Source: Hyparrhenia diplandra | Taxonomy: Eukaryota; Streptophyta; Magnoliopsida; Poales; Poaceae | Direction of reading: 5' to 3' | Length of the DNA stretch: 64,000 bases | Assembly: GCA_015847255.1 (NCBI GenBank) | Contig: JADLZK010000278.1 | Span: forward strand, 1 to 64,000 | Part shown: one piece after another, positions 1 to 13,200 of the stretch | How the letters are laid out: each line of letters opens with the position of its first letter | Numbering within the stretch: position 1 is the first letter of the stretch | Position numbers and translations under genes: made by a program | Notes under the pieces: generated by a model | The model's database searches: none | Told to the model about the DNA's origin: nothing | What the model saw: the letters and a program-made list of their open reading frames with translations, nothing else

Positions 1-2130
1 TCACACCAGCCACCGCCGGGCACGTCCCCATCGTCCACAGCACATAAGCCTATGGATGTCGTCCCCACGACGGCCACGCAGTATACGCCGCCCGTGGCAT
101 CCGCACCGTGTCCGTGTATGTTTGGAAACGCGCGTGTGGACTGTGGTCCAGGCACCTCGACGCGCACGTATCTACATGTCAGCGCGCAGCCGTCGGCGTC
201 GACGCCGGGGGGAGATTGGGGAAGGCCTGGAGAGCTACCGTAACCTAACGCCCGGGCGGCGCGCGCGGGGGATCGGACGGCCCGCGCCAATGGCCCGGGT
301 CACGCGACGCGAGACGGAGGATCGAGGTGGTGCCTGTGGTGTGACAAGTTAACAACGCGCGAGGGGAGTAAAGATAGCGGGGACGGCGACGCGGCAACCG
401 ACTCGGCACGATAGATGGGCTGCGGCGCCGGTGCGGCGGCCGTGGTGCTGCGTCGAGGGAATCGGAAAGGAGAAAGGGACGCGAGCCGCGCGGCCGCCGG
501 GGTGCGGGTGCGGTGCCGGGGGGGCCCGGGACCATGCGTCGCTCGTCTCCTTCGGCTCATTCCGTCCGCGCACGCGCTGCTCCCGGCTTTGGACGAGAAG
601 GGATAAAGGGCTCACCTATATCAGCCGTGGTAGGCGTGTAGGCGTGTAGGGAGTGAATGACTAGGACATGGAGGTATTGTAGAGCACTAGCTAACTTTCC
701 AACCGGGCTAGAGCACAACGAAACCAAAGTGGCAAATAAGCGAAAGATGGATCCGCGTGATCCACAGAAGAGAGAACGCGCCCAGCGAGCCAGATGAAAG
801 CTCTGAGCCAGGACAAATCGACAGGAGTAATGCTGTAGACCCCTATGCAGCAGTTGGCGAGCTGTTCCATCGGGGAGCCATGCCGGATTCTATTCTGAGA
901 CCGTCATCGATTGCAGCTCTCTCACGCACACACCACGTCTTGGAGCAATTTTGCATCAGTAGCAATCACGGGGAGGCCATGGATCGGAGAGCAAACCACA
1001 GGCCACAGGATTTGGTCATGCATCCATCATTCAGCTCAGCAATTCACCTTGAGTAAAGAGCGTTTCAGGCCGTACTCTCTATGCACACTTTCCAGTTTCA
1101 GCCACAGCAAGAATTCAACCTCTACGCACTCTACGCTTGACCAGTGCAGACGTTGGTTCGTGCCGTCGCTGTCTACCGTTACCCTGCTTGTTGCTTTGCT
1201 AATGAGGGATCAACGAGACTGTTTACGCGTGTACTATCCTCTTCTGTTGCATTTGCATATCTACAGTGTTCCCTAGATTCATTCAGGCTATATATACACG
1301 GGGAGGCACGGGAGCCCATCTGTCGTGCTCATACATTAGTCCGTCATCCCTCCGCCTCCCCTGTAGACAGAAAGTTAGTACGCGAAGCAACCGCCTACTG
1401 GAAGAGGTCGCCTGTTGCCCTGTTCAGTCTCACTCGTCTATGATGGCCAATCCCTTCAGTGCAAAAACGCAGAAACTGCTCGAGTGTTCCTGAAAAATCT
1501 TTGAATTGTTCGCGCTAAGTGGCCATCTAACTAAAATATAAGGACGAAGCAAAGTATATATAAACAAATCAAATATGGAAAGCAAAATGTCCTGGCCTCA
1601 CATAGTCATTTGATTTCGAGATGATGCGCACACTTTACTTTTCTTCGTGGATTCGGCACTTAGCTTTCATATGCATGTTTCTCCCTCTTTTTCGAGGAAA
1701 AAACAAACAATCCTTGGCCTTTTTCTGTTTTTGGTGCCTTGATACTTCAGTTAAGTCGACTTTTTGATACTCACAGCTGTGGAAAACTGCCAGTAGCGTA
1801 GTACCAATCAGAATGCATAGTCACATTATTAAGAAAAAAAATTCTACGAACGCATAAGCTACGTAACATTGTCATGACAAAGACTTAAAATCTTATATAA
1901 ATCGCACGCACAACAATGTTTTCATGTCTCATTTTACATGACAGGCCAGGAAACATCTAAGAAATTTTCACAGAAGAAAATACCGTGCCGACCTTATTTT
2001 GTTTACTTAAATCGTGAAATTGTTTTATATACTCTAACCATCATTACCAATAAGATGTTAAATTTCTCCATTAAAGAATTTTGTGATCAATAGTATATTT
2101 TGTGAGAAATAGAGTGCTTAAAGTAAACTA
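1..2130. other. Intergenic, GC-rich then AT-rich; no supported gene
   Basis: Positions 1-620 are strongly GC- and CpG-rich, with overlapping open frames on both strands, as expected from base composition alone. None of the translations shows a recognisable domain. A small tandem repeat (taggcgtg) lies near 630-645. From about 1,500 the sequence turns AT-rich. The stretch could be the promoter or 5' end of a gene lying mostly outside the window, but nothing here proves it. Confidence 0.5.
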
Positions 2131-2133
2131 CTA

Positions 2134-2598
2134 CTCTCTCTATTCTAAATTGTACTCCCTCTGCTCCAAAAATAAATGCGAGTCAAACACTTTTTAAGTT
2201 TGACCGCATTATTTATGATTATGCTACTAAATAAACATCATTAGATTAGTCATGTTATAACGTTTTGATAAATAACTTACTTAAAGATATAAATGTTAAT
2301 ATTTTTATACATTTAGTCAAACTTGATATCTGTTTGACTCCTCCAATATGAGACGAGCGTTTATATGTTATGTGACGAGGACTAAGTCGTTTCAAGAATC
2401 TTGAGAGTCAAAACATCTCAAGTTTTGATAAAAGTTATATAAAAATCTACAAAAAAAAGGTATACTATAAAAATATATTTAGTAAAATCCAAATGATACT
2501 TAGCAAGATAGATGTTATTACCTTATTATTAATTAAATTTAAAAATATTTTGACTCTCCAATATTCTTTGAATGATTAACAATTTGGGAAGGAGGGAG
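2134..2598. mobile_element. Stowaway-like MITE with a second MITE nested in it
   Basis: The left end (ctctctctattctaaattg, from 2134) is a good inverted match to the right end (caatttgggaaggagggag, to 2598). Both are flanked by TA, the Tc1/mariner Stowaway target. Immediately inside the left end, at 2155, a second Stowaway-type end begins after another TA (ctccctctgctccaaaaat). This suggests insertion of one element into another. The inner element's right end is degraded, probably near 2350. The DNA between the ends is AT-rich and noncoding. Confidence 0.65.
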
Positions 2599-2705
2599 TA
2601 GTATAGATATAATGTAAATTTTCCATCAATATGCCTAAGAAAACAAGTTATAATTTATTGTATATATTTTATTAATTTAAAGTGAACTTTCTTTTTCACT
2701 CTATA

Positions 2706-2920
2706 GGGTTGTTTGGGAGTGCTCGGCTTTGCATTTTTCAGCTCTACTCCATATTGTTTTGCTAAACAATTTTAGCTTTATGCACTCGCTTGAGGAAAAA
2801 TATGAAGTTGTGAGAGCACCTAAAGACGTCCGTGTGCTCCACAAACCTCAAGTTTTTGTGGAGCCGCTCCATATCCGAGTTTGTGGAGCGAGGATTTACA
2901 GAAGCAGTCCCAAACACCCC
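2706..2920. mobile_element. Small Harbinger/hAT-like MITE
   Basis: The element has terminal inverted repeats: gggttgtttgggagtgct on the left, and a right end reading ggggtgtttgggactgct on the other strand. It is about 215 bp long. Both ends are flanked by ATA, so a 3-bp target duplication is likely and a PIF/Harbinger origin is favoured. The interior has no coding content; the short open frame across it is incidental. Confidence 0.65.
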
Positions 2921-4692
2921 ATAATAATATATGTGCCTTCCAAAACTGGTTTTTTAAGTTTGATATTAACAATATTAACATTTATTAGAAATGTATTCTA
3001 AATTTAATTTAATAGCACTTATTTTGCATATAAATGTTAGTATTTTTATATAACTTTTAGTCAACTTCAAACAGTTTAATATCTCGAAAATAGCAGTTGG
3101 GAAAATAGCATATGCTAGTTGAAAAACATATGAAAAAAAAGGGTACTACCATGTCATAATAATTTACTCCGCGCTAACATGAGCAATTCAGCACGGAGCA
3201 GACATTCATTCATGTCCGTTTTGAAAACTGCGGTGCAGCTGTGCACTACTGCACACTCTGTGCGCCTTGTCCCTCTATTTTAAAGAAAACTCTGCTGGCG
3301 CTGCGGTCAAAGCCCTGTATACTCGGCAGTTGTTTTTAATCACTTGGTTTAATGAAGCTGACTACGGGGGGGTTCTTTACAGCTAATCTCAAAGCACCGT
3401 CCGGCACTCCGCAGCGGCGGTGCGAACACACTACTCCTGGCTGCAATCTTCTTCTTTCAGGACGCACGGGAAAAGAAGAATTATTCGAATATGGGGACAA
3501 AGAGCCCGTGCAATTGAGCGAAATGCCGTGCCTGAGGAGGTTAACTGAACGTGATACAGAGCTGATTAGGGGAAAAAAAACCCAACCTGGTGGCTTATGA
3601 TCAAATCAAGCAGGAGCACACATGGCGAACACAGACAGGAATACAGGATAACATCTCATTCCCATCGAGTGCTAGTAGCACTCCATTGATCTGGGCATGC
3701 TGGCTCACTCACTCTTTACCGCTCTAGAAAGGCGCACACTTGGTGCAATCCCCGCGGTTCCAGCCCAATCAGCGCCAAATCTTTTGGCCTCTTGCCCCCA
3801 CACAGCCATGATTACGCAGGCACGAGGTAGGATGGTTTTGGTCACGGCGCCACGGCAAGTCGACACCATGGTCCGTCCTCGTGCAGGCAGCAGCTCGGAC
3901 TGACGTCTGGTTCCCTTCGGCCCACGGCAGCACCGCAGGCGCCGCCGCAGCATGGCAGACCTGGCATGCATGCTTTTGAGCCAGAATTCGTTGCGGGCAA
4001 CGACCGGCTCGGCATCGGGGCGGGCAGGCGCACGGCAGACGGCTCCCGCTTCCATTGCATCATCGCATCGGAGCCGTCGGTTACCCCGGTCCAACGCGGC
4101 GCGGGTTCGTGAGGTGAGGGGTCTGCGCCTGCGCGTCACTGCTCGTATTAAATCCGGTTGCTCTCCTCATTGTGAGCGCCTCTTCGCTGACTTGTTGGTA
4201 GCTCAAGTGGCGTTGTTGTAGTAGTAGCCGGTTGTAATACGTACCACCTACTGAGCAAATTTGGTCGTTTGCGCTTGGACGTGCTCGACCTCGGCAAATC
4301 ATCCGAGTACACTGCTAGCTCGAGCCAGCCGTTCGCTTCAACCGCTACGAGTAATGCTTTTCTTTCCCCCCATCCATCTGATCTGATCCTGATTAGATTA
4401 AGGATGCCGGTTAATGCTTGCACGAGTGTATTTTTATGAGGACGTGCCGATGACATGCCACTGATAACTCGCTGCCTGTTCTGACACGGCTTACGTGGTC
4501 ATAGTAAAATGTCACGGGCACATGCACAGTCCTAGAAGCCAGGCTAGTGGAACGGTAGAGGCTTTTGCTGCTTGCAGCTGCTCCTGACGAGAGAGAAAAA
4601 GTTGAGGGGTACTGTGCTGCTGCCACGCCACTGGTATCTTTGATCCCTTCCTTCCTCTTTTCCGGCGCCAGGACTCAGCTGGATATGACGCA
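2921..4692. other. Intergenic; no supported gene
   Basis: The first part is AT-rich. Positions 3,690-4,200 are GC-rich, with overlapping open frames on both strands. The longest (minus strand, 3705-4139) is arginine-rich and shows no domain I recognise. It looks like a composition artefact, not a gene. Confidence 0.45.
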
Positions 4693-4977
4693 GGGGTGTG
4701 TTTAGCACCCATAAGATTCACCTCCCAAATTCCACTATGCGAAGATTCACCATCAGCGGCCGTCATTGTGACATTTAGATGCGAAATATAGGTAAAAAAT
4801 TAAAATAATTACTTGCGATTTAGATGACATTGCGAGGCGATTCTTTTGAGCCAGGTGCATGCATGGTAGGATAATATTTACCACTAACAAACGAACGCGT
4901 CTTTAGCCAGTGCGATGTGACATACCTGTCACATCCATCCAAATTTCAGCCCCAAATTCGGGGCTCAAACACACCCC
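4693..4977 (-). mobile_element. Tourist-like MITE, family A copy 1
   Basis: The element is bounded by ggggtgtgttt on the left and aaacacacccc on the right and is about 285 bp. Its interior, read on the minus strand, matches the interior of the element at 45901-46169. Shared blocks cover the 'cgtttgttagtggtaaatatta' region and the 'ggctcaaaagaatcgcctcgc' region. The two copies therefore belong to one family and lie in opposite orientations. Confidence 0.75.
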
Positions 4978-5486
4978 TGAACGACAACGAGCTTTACCCT
5001 CCCTTTCCACGGCATCCCCACCCTACCTACCAGCCTGCTCAGCTTTGTTTTTCACACATGTGGAAAACACAAACCAAGGCCTGTCTATTTATTGCAATAA
5101 TACTACTACTCACTAACAGTTAACAGGGGCAGTCAATGTAGGAAAGCGCAAGGAATTGGAGGAATCCATTTTGGCTGGTTAGCCTGGTTTCCAACAAAGG
5201 AAGAGAGAACCAACCATGCAAGTGACACGCCTGATTGAGCTGTTAGCGTCTGTTTAAGAGAAAAGATCATCGCCGCCTGCTGTCAACTGCCAATGGTTTG
5301 GTTTCTTCAGAACAGAGAAATTCAGGAAGTGTTTGGGTGACTAAATTTTTGCCTGTCATTTTTCGCTGGAAACGCCCATGAGTGATAGATGAGCGTGCCT
5401 AGCAATTTGCACCTTTCTAAAGCTTTTTTCTCACCATATCATATCCTTTTCGATCTACGCACCGTAGGGGGCTTTTCGATCACGAC

Positions 5487-5746
5487 TACTCCCTCCGTCC
5501 CTTATTAGATATCGTTTTGAGGGTGCGTCTTGGGTCAAACTTTCTCAACTTTAACTAGGTTTGTAGAAATACGTGCAACATTTATATCTCGAGATAAATT
5601 TATTAAAAACTAGACTTAAAGATCTTTTCAATGATACTAATTACTTAAGATAAATATTTATATATTTTAATATATAATTCTAAGCCGGTTGAAAACGTTG
5701 ACTTAAAGGGCGAGAATGACATCTATTTGGGACGGAGGGAGCAGTA
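5487..5746. mobile_element. Stowaway MITE
   Basis: Perfect 13-bp terminal inverted repeats are visible (ctccctccgtccc and gggacggagggag), with TA near both borders. The element is about 255 bp and AT-rich. It carries the common subterminal block around 'gggtcaaactttctcaacttt'. It is noncoding. Confidence 0.85.
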
Positions 5747-7289
5747 TTAGTAGGTGGTGAGTCTGCGAGTTCTACCCATCAGATTTGTACTGCTCCAGTT
5801 TTTTTAATCAGCCCCAGAAAAAACAGCATTAACAATTTCCTTTTGCTCCGAACAAACACAAGGCATCATCCGACACCGAACGATTGAGTAATACCCTATG
5901 ATGATCTATAACAATCTCTCCTCTTCTGAGATCGATAAACAAAACTGTCTGGCTGGTGCTGGTGCCAAGGACGGATGGACGCGATGCGACAAACAATGCA
6001 TCAATTTCGTCTTTCAGTTGAGTTCCGTGCATCATCCAATGCACTTTCTCAAAAGCTGAAGGAGAGCTTTGGAGGCTAGCGATGTTCCACCAGCTGACTG
6101 CTCTTTTCTTGTCTTGGTTACACTCGCCTTGATTATATACGTACGCCATCCCCCATGCCTGCCAGGTTTTATAAGAAGAAAAGAAAGATGGCTCGGTTGA
6201 GCTGTTAGCAGCAGATAGGAATGAATGAGTGATACGGATATATAAGATCAGGGACAAGTGTCGTAAATTAAACTCGCAAAAATGTATAAATCCCACCTAA
6301 CGATTCGACCAGAGCTCTTGTCTGGTATTCGGAGCTAATCATCTTTCCTGCCCCCTTTTTTTTTAAAAAAAAAAGCAGAGCTCGAATCCATGCATACTCC
6401 TGCCGGAGGTCAGATAAGATCAGACGGTGGAGATCGGAGAGGCTAACCGCGTGTGATCCAATCGTGTTTTGGGCGGCAGTTTTGCTCGCATGATTTGCGT
6501 GGACAATGCGGAGGGTGGTGGTGAGCTGCTGCTCCGCATCTCGGTTGCTGTGGACGCGGCGGCGTAGGTGCCCGGGCTCCAGCCCATCCACTCGCAAAAG
6601 CATCAGAAGAGATTACACATGCTTTATTTCTCGTTTTAGTTGAGCCATTACTAGTAAGCCAGTAAACCTGCTTTTATTTTAGTTTGATTTATTTCTCGTT
6701 TTTTTCGAGTTCTACCCATCAGATCAGATTCAGATTAGTACGAATTCTGCCGTTGAGTGAAGACGTGTTAACATAGGTACGTATACGAAGCTGGCTTTAC
6801 TGGCTGGCTTACTACGTAGTACAGCTCACATTAGCAGACAACCCAAAGTTGTGACGTCGTGGGCTGTGACCATTCAGTAGGAGTACGTACCAGTGGTAGA
6901 GTACTGGTATGACTTTTGAGTAGGCAAAATGATTCCGAACTACTACTACTACCACCGGTAGAGAGTGCCATCACACACATGATTGCATCTAGTGTGAAAG
7001 TTGAAGTTGGTTGCTAGCATTGCACTTGACTACTACTTGAGCAAAAACTGTGAATGTTTTGAATTTTTCCACCCCAACAAAAATAAACAAAACCACAGTA
7101 GCCTCTTCAAAACAGTGCTACAGTACTACCACTAGTAGAGCTTAAAAGAAGAACTTGTCCTACAATTTTGCATATGATATCCATTTCATCACTGTTCTAA
7201 GTAACGGACGGAGAGTAAGATTTTTGTCGCTGTCATTTCTCCCAACTTTGAGGTGATGTGTAATTCTCTGCTGCCATCACGCACTAAAC
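5747..7289. other. Intergenic, upstream of the FPP gene
   Basis: No coding region is supported. Short open frames on the minus strand (5829-6296 and 6268-6603) show no recognisable domain and cross low-complexity runs. Positions 6,600-7,290 probably include the promoter of the downstream plus-strand gene. I see no convincing TATA box close to the start of its leader. Confidence 0.45.
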
Positions 7290-10287
7290 CTGTTTTCCTC
7301 TCTCTGATCAGGACAGATTAGTAGAGCTGCAGATTGCAGAGCTCCCTCAACTTTTCCCACCCCACCACCACCACCACTTTCTTCCCGTCTCCTCCCTCCC
7401 TCGCCCTCGCTGGACCCTGCTGCCTGTGCCTGCCATCGCTCGCTTTTGAGCCCACCTACCGGCAGCGCCAGCGCCCTCGTAACAAAAGCACCCGCCGCAC
7501 CGGCACCTCCATTCCCCCACCTCTCCTCCCCTTCAAACCAAAACCAAAACCCAAACACCACCACCCATACAGCAGCAGCAGAGAGCTGAGAGCCGCCGCA
7601 TTGCCGAACCGGGCGGGCGAGCCGCAGTGCAGCAAGCGCCCCCACACCGCACACGCGCCGCGCCGGGGAGGCACCACCACCCTACGCGCTTTGTTGGCCT
7701 GGCGCTCGCTAGTAGCAGTAGCAGCAGCAACAGGCTAGCAGCGGGAGAGGAGGGAGGAGGCGGGCGAGATTCCAAAGGGAAAAAAGCCCGGGGGAGCAAA
7801 GGGTGGAGGCGAGGTGCGGAGGGCGTGAAAAGCGGCAGTGGGGAGGAGGGGAGTCCCAGTCAATCAATCTAGCCGGACCACGGCCGACGCGGCTGTGACT
7901 GGCTGGAAGGCAAGTGTGCTCGGCAAGCGACGCACGCACGCCACCGACACCGACAACCCCGCGGCGATCGGAGCCAAGCGCCAGATCAAACACCGCCGCC
8001 GGAATCGCGGCGGAGTCCGGCGCCCGCCCGGATCTGCATTCCGCGCAGGAGCGCTCCTCCCTGACCGCCTCGCGCCCTCGTCTCCCCAGGTAATCAATCA
8101 CCCGCGCGTCCTTTCCCCATGAGGGGCCTGTTTGATTTGTTTTCCTGTATCCGACGTGATTGCTCTTCCCGTTCGTTTGTTTGCGCAATGTGTATAGCAA
8201 TTTTTACTTGGGGTTTTTTGATCATCTACTTCGATGCAGTCTGCATACGGAGTTCCTCTGTTCATGCCGATGTCGCCCTCTCTGAAATTTTACTGTACAC
8301 TTTAATGTTTGAAACCAAAATTTCTCTGAATATTCTCCGATATTTCCCCCACCGCGCCGCGCCGCTCGCTTTGTTGTTGGTTGAGGTTCCGCCCTCCGGG
8401 CTCTCCGCTTCATGTTTCGTTGTCCTTTCTGGACGGAACTGTTGCCGCGGGGCGGCTGTTCCACGCGGATAGTGGCGCTCCGACAAGCCGTCGTGCTGCG
8501 CTCCCTGCCCCCCTCCTTCTATGCTTCAGTTTCCCCTTACCACGCTGGCCTGCTTCTGATGAACTCGCTCTCTCCTCACACATGGAACATTCCAATCCAT
8601 CATCAGAAGCCCATCTCGCGCACTAGTCGATTTTTTGTTTTATTTTTACCGTGCTTTTTGTAGTTTTGTTGACCGTGCAAGAATACGGCCGCTTCACTAC
8701 CCCACGGGGATAACTGCTACTGCCAATTATTAGTAGAAGACGGAGATGAGGGAGGGCGCGCCACAAGAACACCACAAGGACAATGATGCAGCGGGGGCAT
8801 CCATCTGGTTAAGCCAAAAATCCACCGAGCGGAGACTGCCATCAATGTCCGTATCGAGTTTGAGGTAGTAGTAGCTCCGAGCTTTAAGCCGCGTCACGCG
8901 CGCCTTCTTTACGGCCGGAACCACCAGCTCTTTTCACCGGACGCAGATTTTGCTAGAACTGGCGGGGGCAGCCGTAGGCGTCCGGTCAGGTCAGGTCATC
9001 TCTGCCGGGATAAACATGTGCGACCCCCACGCCGGCAATTACTTCCGCGGGCGTCTTTGGTGCCCGTCTTAACTGCGGTTCTTGCCCGGGCGGCCTGCCT
9101 GCGGCTGCGGTTGCCGTTCGCGGCTGAAGCTCTACTACAGCCTGTGCGCCTGTCAGCTCTCAGCTGCGCCCAGCGCGAGATTATGGTCCATGAGTATAGA
9201 TACGGCGTCAATTAAGCTCTGGTTGGTGCGCACACATACGCTTACTTGCCCGCGTCAATGCCCCTGGCCTAGTTCTGGCATGACGGTGATCGGATCGGGT
9301 GCACTGTGCTGTGCTTGCAACTTGGCCTCGCGTGGGGCCGCCCGCAACGACGCGTGCTGATTGTACCGCTCCTTCTTGCTTGAAGGATTGGTTTCCCCCT
9401 TTTATGCTGGGATTCGATTCTCTTGGCCTGCCTGACCCTGACCCTTGCCTTGTCCTATATAGTACGCTGTGACTACACTGTGGCAGAAGCTTCTGCCTTT
9501 AGATGATTGGAGCTGTACGTCTCCTGCCAGTGGAATGTTAACGTACTTGAGCTGGTGAGGTACGTTTGGATTTATGAACCCTAAGTGGCCACACTGCGGA
9601 CTGATTGGAGTAGTTGATTGGTATTATTGGTATTCTTTTCTGACCATATATTGTGGGCGATTATGAACTTAAGCGTGCGTAGCACTTGCCCAACAACCGG
9701 TGTTTTACTAGTAGTTATATTCAATTTGGGCTTCTTCCTGGCATGGAAGTGTCTTGTATCCAAATGCAGAAAATACATTAGCTCATTTGTCAGAAGGCTG
9801 GAGCCATACGTTAGTTTCCTATCTAAGGTCTTCACAGTTTCTGTATTCCTACAGCTTTACTTCACGTGCTTTTGGTGTTTCTAGTCTGTGCAAGTGCATA
9901 AAGTATGGCTTCTTTAATGTGTTGGCCATGCAAGGTTATTTTCTTAAATTTGGTTAACTGATCTCAGAACAATACTGTACTGATTATTTTGTGGTGTTGC
10001 TTTGAAGATAGTTTTTGGTTGACTGTTTTATTTGTTTGTCATCATATGCTACTAGCACTGTGTGTGAAATCTGCATTCAATGTAACAATGGTCATGTTAG
10101 TTCATTTTTCTAGAGTTACACGTTGGTTTCATGAGAAGTCTGTCTTTAATATGCTTTATATGATTTGTCAAATTTCATGACTAAATAGTTTAACTTCATT
10201 TAGTTTTAGTTTTTCTTCTACCTGTACTCAATTTACCAGTTTTGTAGCTGACAACAAATACTCGCATCTTATTAGATACTCTGCAAG
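7290..10287 (+). other. 5' leader exon and 2.2-kb leader intron of the FPP gene
   Basis: The leader exon is probably about 7,290-8,089. It is rich in CT and CCA/CAG repeats and turns GC-rich toward its 3' end. A donor at 8089|8090 (ccccag|gtaatc) opens an intron that closes with an AG at 10286-10287, two bases before the conserved start codon at 10290. Large first introns in the 5' UTR are common in plant genes and can raise expression. The transcription start is inferred from composition. The open frames inside the exon and intron are not conserved proteins. Confidence 0.6.
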
Positions 10288-10289
10288 CA

Positions 10290-13200
10290 ATGGATCGCCA
10301 GCTGGCCTTGGAAGAAGAAATCATCTGATAAATCATCAAATGCAGATGTGTTGCAGAATTCTAATCATGCAGAACAGGTTTGCCAAGAGTTCTTGTATAC
10401 TATTGAGTTAGATTGATCTAAGTCTCTGTATTATAAGATAATAGTATAATAGTATTAACCTCCTATATTCTACTCCCTTCATTCCAAATTGTAAGTAGTT
10501 CTGGCTTTTCTAGATACTGTACATTGCTTTTGATAGTAGAGTGTACCTAAGGATGCCAGAAGAAAGATTTGATGGGTGCATTTGCACATGGGAGTGTTCT
10601 GAGTTAACTGATGCCACTTGGTTGTTGGTCATGCAGCCATCTTTCTTTTAGTTCGTTTTCCTTCAGCAATAGGGTACATTGTTTCTCTCTATTTCTCTTT
10701 CATAAACCATGGTGGTGTGGCAAAGGGTCACATACCATTGGCATAACAATGGCTAGAATCAGTTGGCCATTTTCTTGTTTCACCTTTATACATCAAAAAG
10801 CTGGTTGGGCAGTAATCCTATTCATTATGGTAACCTGATTGATAAGTTTTGACATATCTTTAAATTCTTCTTCTGCTAAAACAAGTTCTGTTCTCTGCAG
10901 GAAGATAAAGCTCCAAAATTTGTGCAAATTTCACCTGAAACATATGCACATCTAACTGAGTCAGAGGAAAAAGTAAAAGTTTTAGAAGAAAATATGAAGG
11001 TCTTGAATGAAAACTCTCTCTGCGGCACAATCTGAGATCACAACTAAAGATGCTCTTGTGAAGCAGCATGCAAAAGTTGCTGAAGAAGCTGTATCAGGTA
11101 CATATAAGATGACTAATTTTCTTTTTGTAATATATTTATGTTAGTCGTTTTCCTTTTTTGGATAGAATAATTTAGTAAGTTGGCCTGATATTCTTTTATG
11201 ATTTATAAAAATAGGCTGGATTCTGGATGGAAGTTAGGTCGTAACAGTCTCCTTTTTCTATAGATTTTTCGAAAGGATACAGTTTAGTTTATGAGATAAC
11301 TAATACTAAATGTATTTGTGACATAATTTATGTTTTGGCATGCTAGGTTGGGAGAAAGCTGAAGCAGAGGCCTCCGCACTCAAGCTTCAGCTAGAAACTG
11401 TTACACTGTCTAAGCTAGCAGCTGAAGAAAGAGGTGCACATCTGGATGGTGCATTGAAAAGAATGCATGAAGCAAGTAAGGACTGTAAAGGAAGAAGGTG
11501 AGCAGAAGCTACATGATGTAGTCTTTGCAAAAACCAAACAGTGGGAGAAGATAAAGGCCGAGTTGAAGCAAAATTACTTGAATTTGAACAGGAACTTATA
11601 AGGGCTGGTGCTGAGAATGATGCACTCACAAGATCACTTCAAGAGCGGGCAGAACTGCTGATGAAAATTGATGAGGAAAAAAAGCTCAAGCAGAAGCTGA
11701 GATTGAAATCTTAAAAAGCACAATCCAGTCAGGCGAAAGGGAGATAAATTCACTAAAATATGAATTGCATGTTGTCTCCAAAGAGCTTGAAACCGCAATG
11801 AAGAAAAGAACATGAGTGCACGCTCAGCTGATGTAGCAACTAAACAGCACCAAGAAGATGTCAAGAAAATATCAAAGCTCGAAGCTGAATGCCAAAGATT
11901 ACATTGGCCTTGTTCGAAAGAAGTTGCCTGGCCCTGCTGCACTAGCTCAAATGAAAATGGAGGTGGAGAGCATGGGTAGAGAGTATGGAGACCACAGAGT
12001 ACGGCGGTCCCCTGCAAAGAATTCTAGTTTCCATCGGCCAATGTCTCCTATGTCTCCTGTTCCTGATTATGCAATAGAGAACATACAGCACATGCAGAGA
12101 GAGAATGAGTTTCTGACTGCTCGTTTGTTGACAATGGAAGAAGAAACCAAGATGCTTAAAGAGGCATTGACAAAGAGAAACAGTGAGCTGCAATCTTCAC
12201 GAAGCATGTATGCTAAGACAGCAGGAAAGCTCGAAGCTTGGAAGTTCAAATGTTGACTGGAAATCAGCATAAGAGTCCATCAACTCCAAACATGGATATT
12301 CACTTTGATGGTGCACTGAGCCAAAATGGAAGCAACCCACCTAGCATGACTTCCATGTCTGAAGATGGGGTAGATGATGAAGGAAGTTGTACAGAATCTT
12401 GGGCCAATGGTCTCGTATCTGAGCTCTCTCAATTCAAAAAAAGAGCGGCCAAGAGCAGTGCGACAGAAAGCTCCAATAGGTTGGAGCTCATGGATGACTT
12501 CTTAGAGATGGAGAGATTAGCATGTCTGTCTTCTTCTGAAGTTAATGGTAATGGCAGTACAGTTGACAAAATGAAGATAGATGATGCTGGGGCTACTTTG
12601 TCTGGCTTTACTGAAAGAGATGGTGTTAAAGATTTGCAGTCAGCTTCACCAATGTCAGAAACTCCATCTAATAATAAACAACGTCTATCTGAGAAATCCT
12701 CCCTTTCAAAACTCCAGTCAAGAATATCTTCCTTACTGGATTCTGAATCACCAGAAAATAATGCTGGAAAATTACTTGATAGTATCAGAAACATTCTCAA
12801 GGATATTGAAGATGAGGCAGATTCAGTGAATGCAAATGGGACTCATCATTCAGACATGACGTTAAGTTCAGAGAGCAGATGTGCCATGGGTCAAGAACTT
12901 AAGAATGCCATATTGAAGATTCAAGACTTTGTCAAGTTACTTGATCAAGAAGTCTCAAGTTTCAAGGCCAGTCATCTGATTATGATGGGCTATGTGAAAA
13001 ACACAACAGTTCTCTGCATTATTTGACAAAGTTCTGTCAAACGATGATGTCCTAAATGATATTGTCATAGCACTGTCTGTTATCTTGTCAGAAACTAGCC
13101 AGATTAAGTTCACATTGTTGAGAGACAACAGCATTGAAGCAGAAAGTAATAACTTAGATTGTGTTGATAAAGTGACTCTACTTGAAAATAAGGTGCAGCC

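Noticed and set aside
3705..4139. Minus-strand 144-codon frame
   Set aside because: It is arginine-rich, overlaps equal frames on the other strand and has no family resemblance.
7334..7872. Overlapping open frames at the FPP leader (both strands)
   Set aside because: They are CT/CCA-rich leader sequence with no domain, lying upstream of a leader intron.
10290..10328. FPP as a pseudogene because of an early stop after 12 codons
   Set aside because: The family start sequence is intact apart from a two-base gap, and similar breaks affect unrelated conserved genes.
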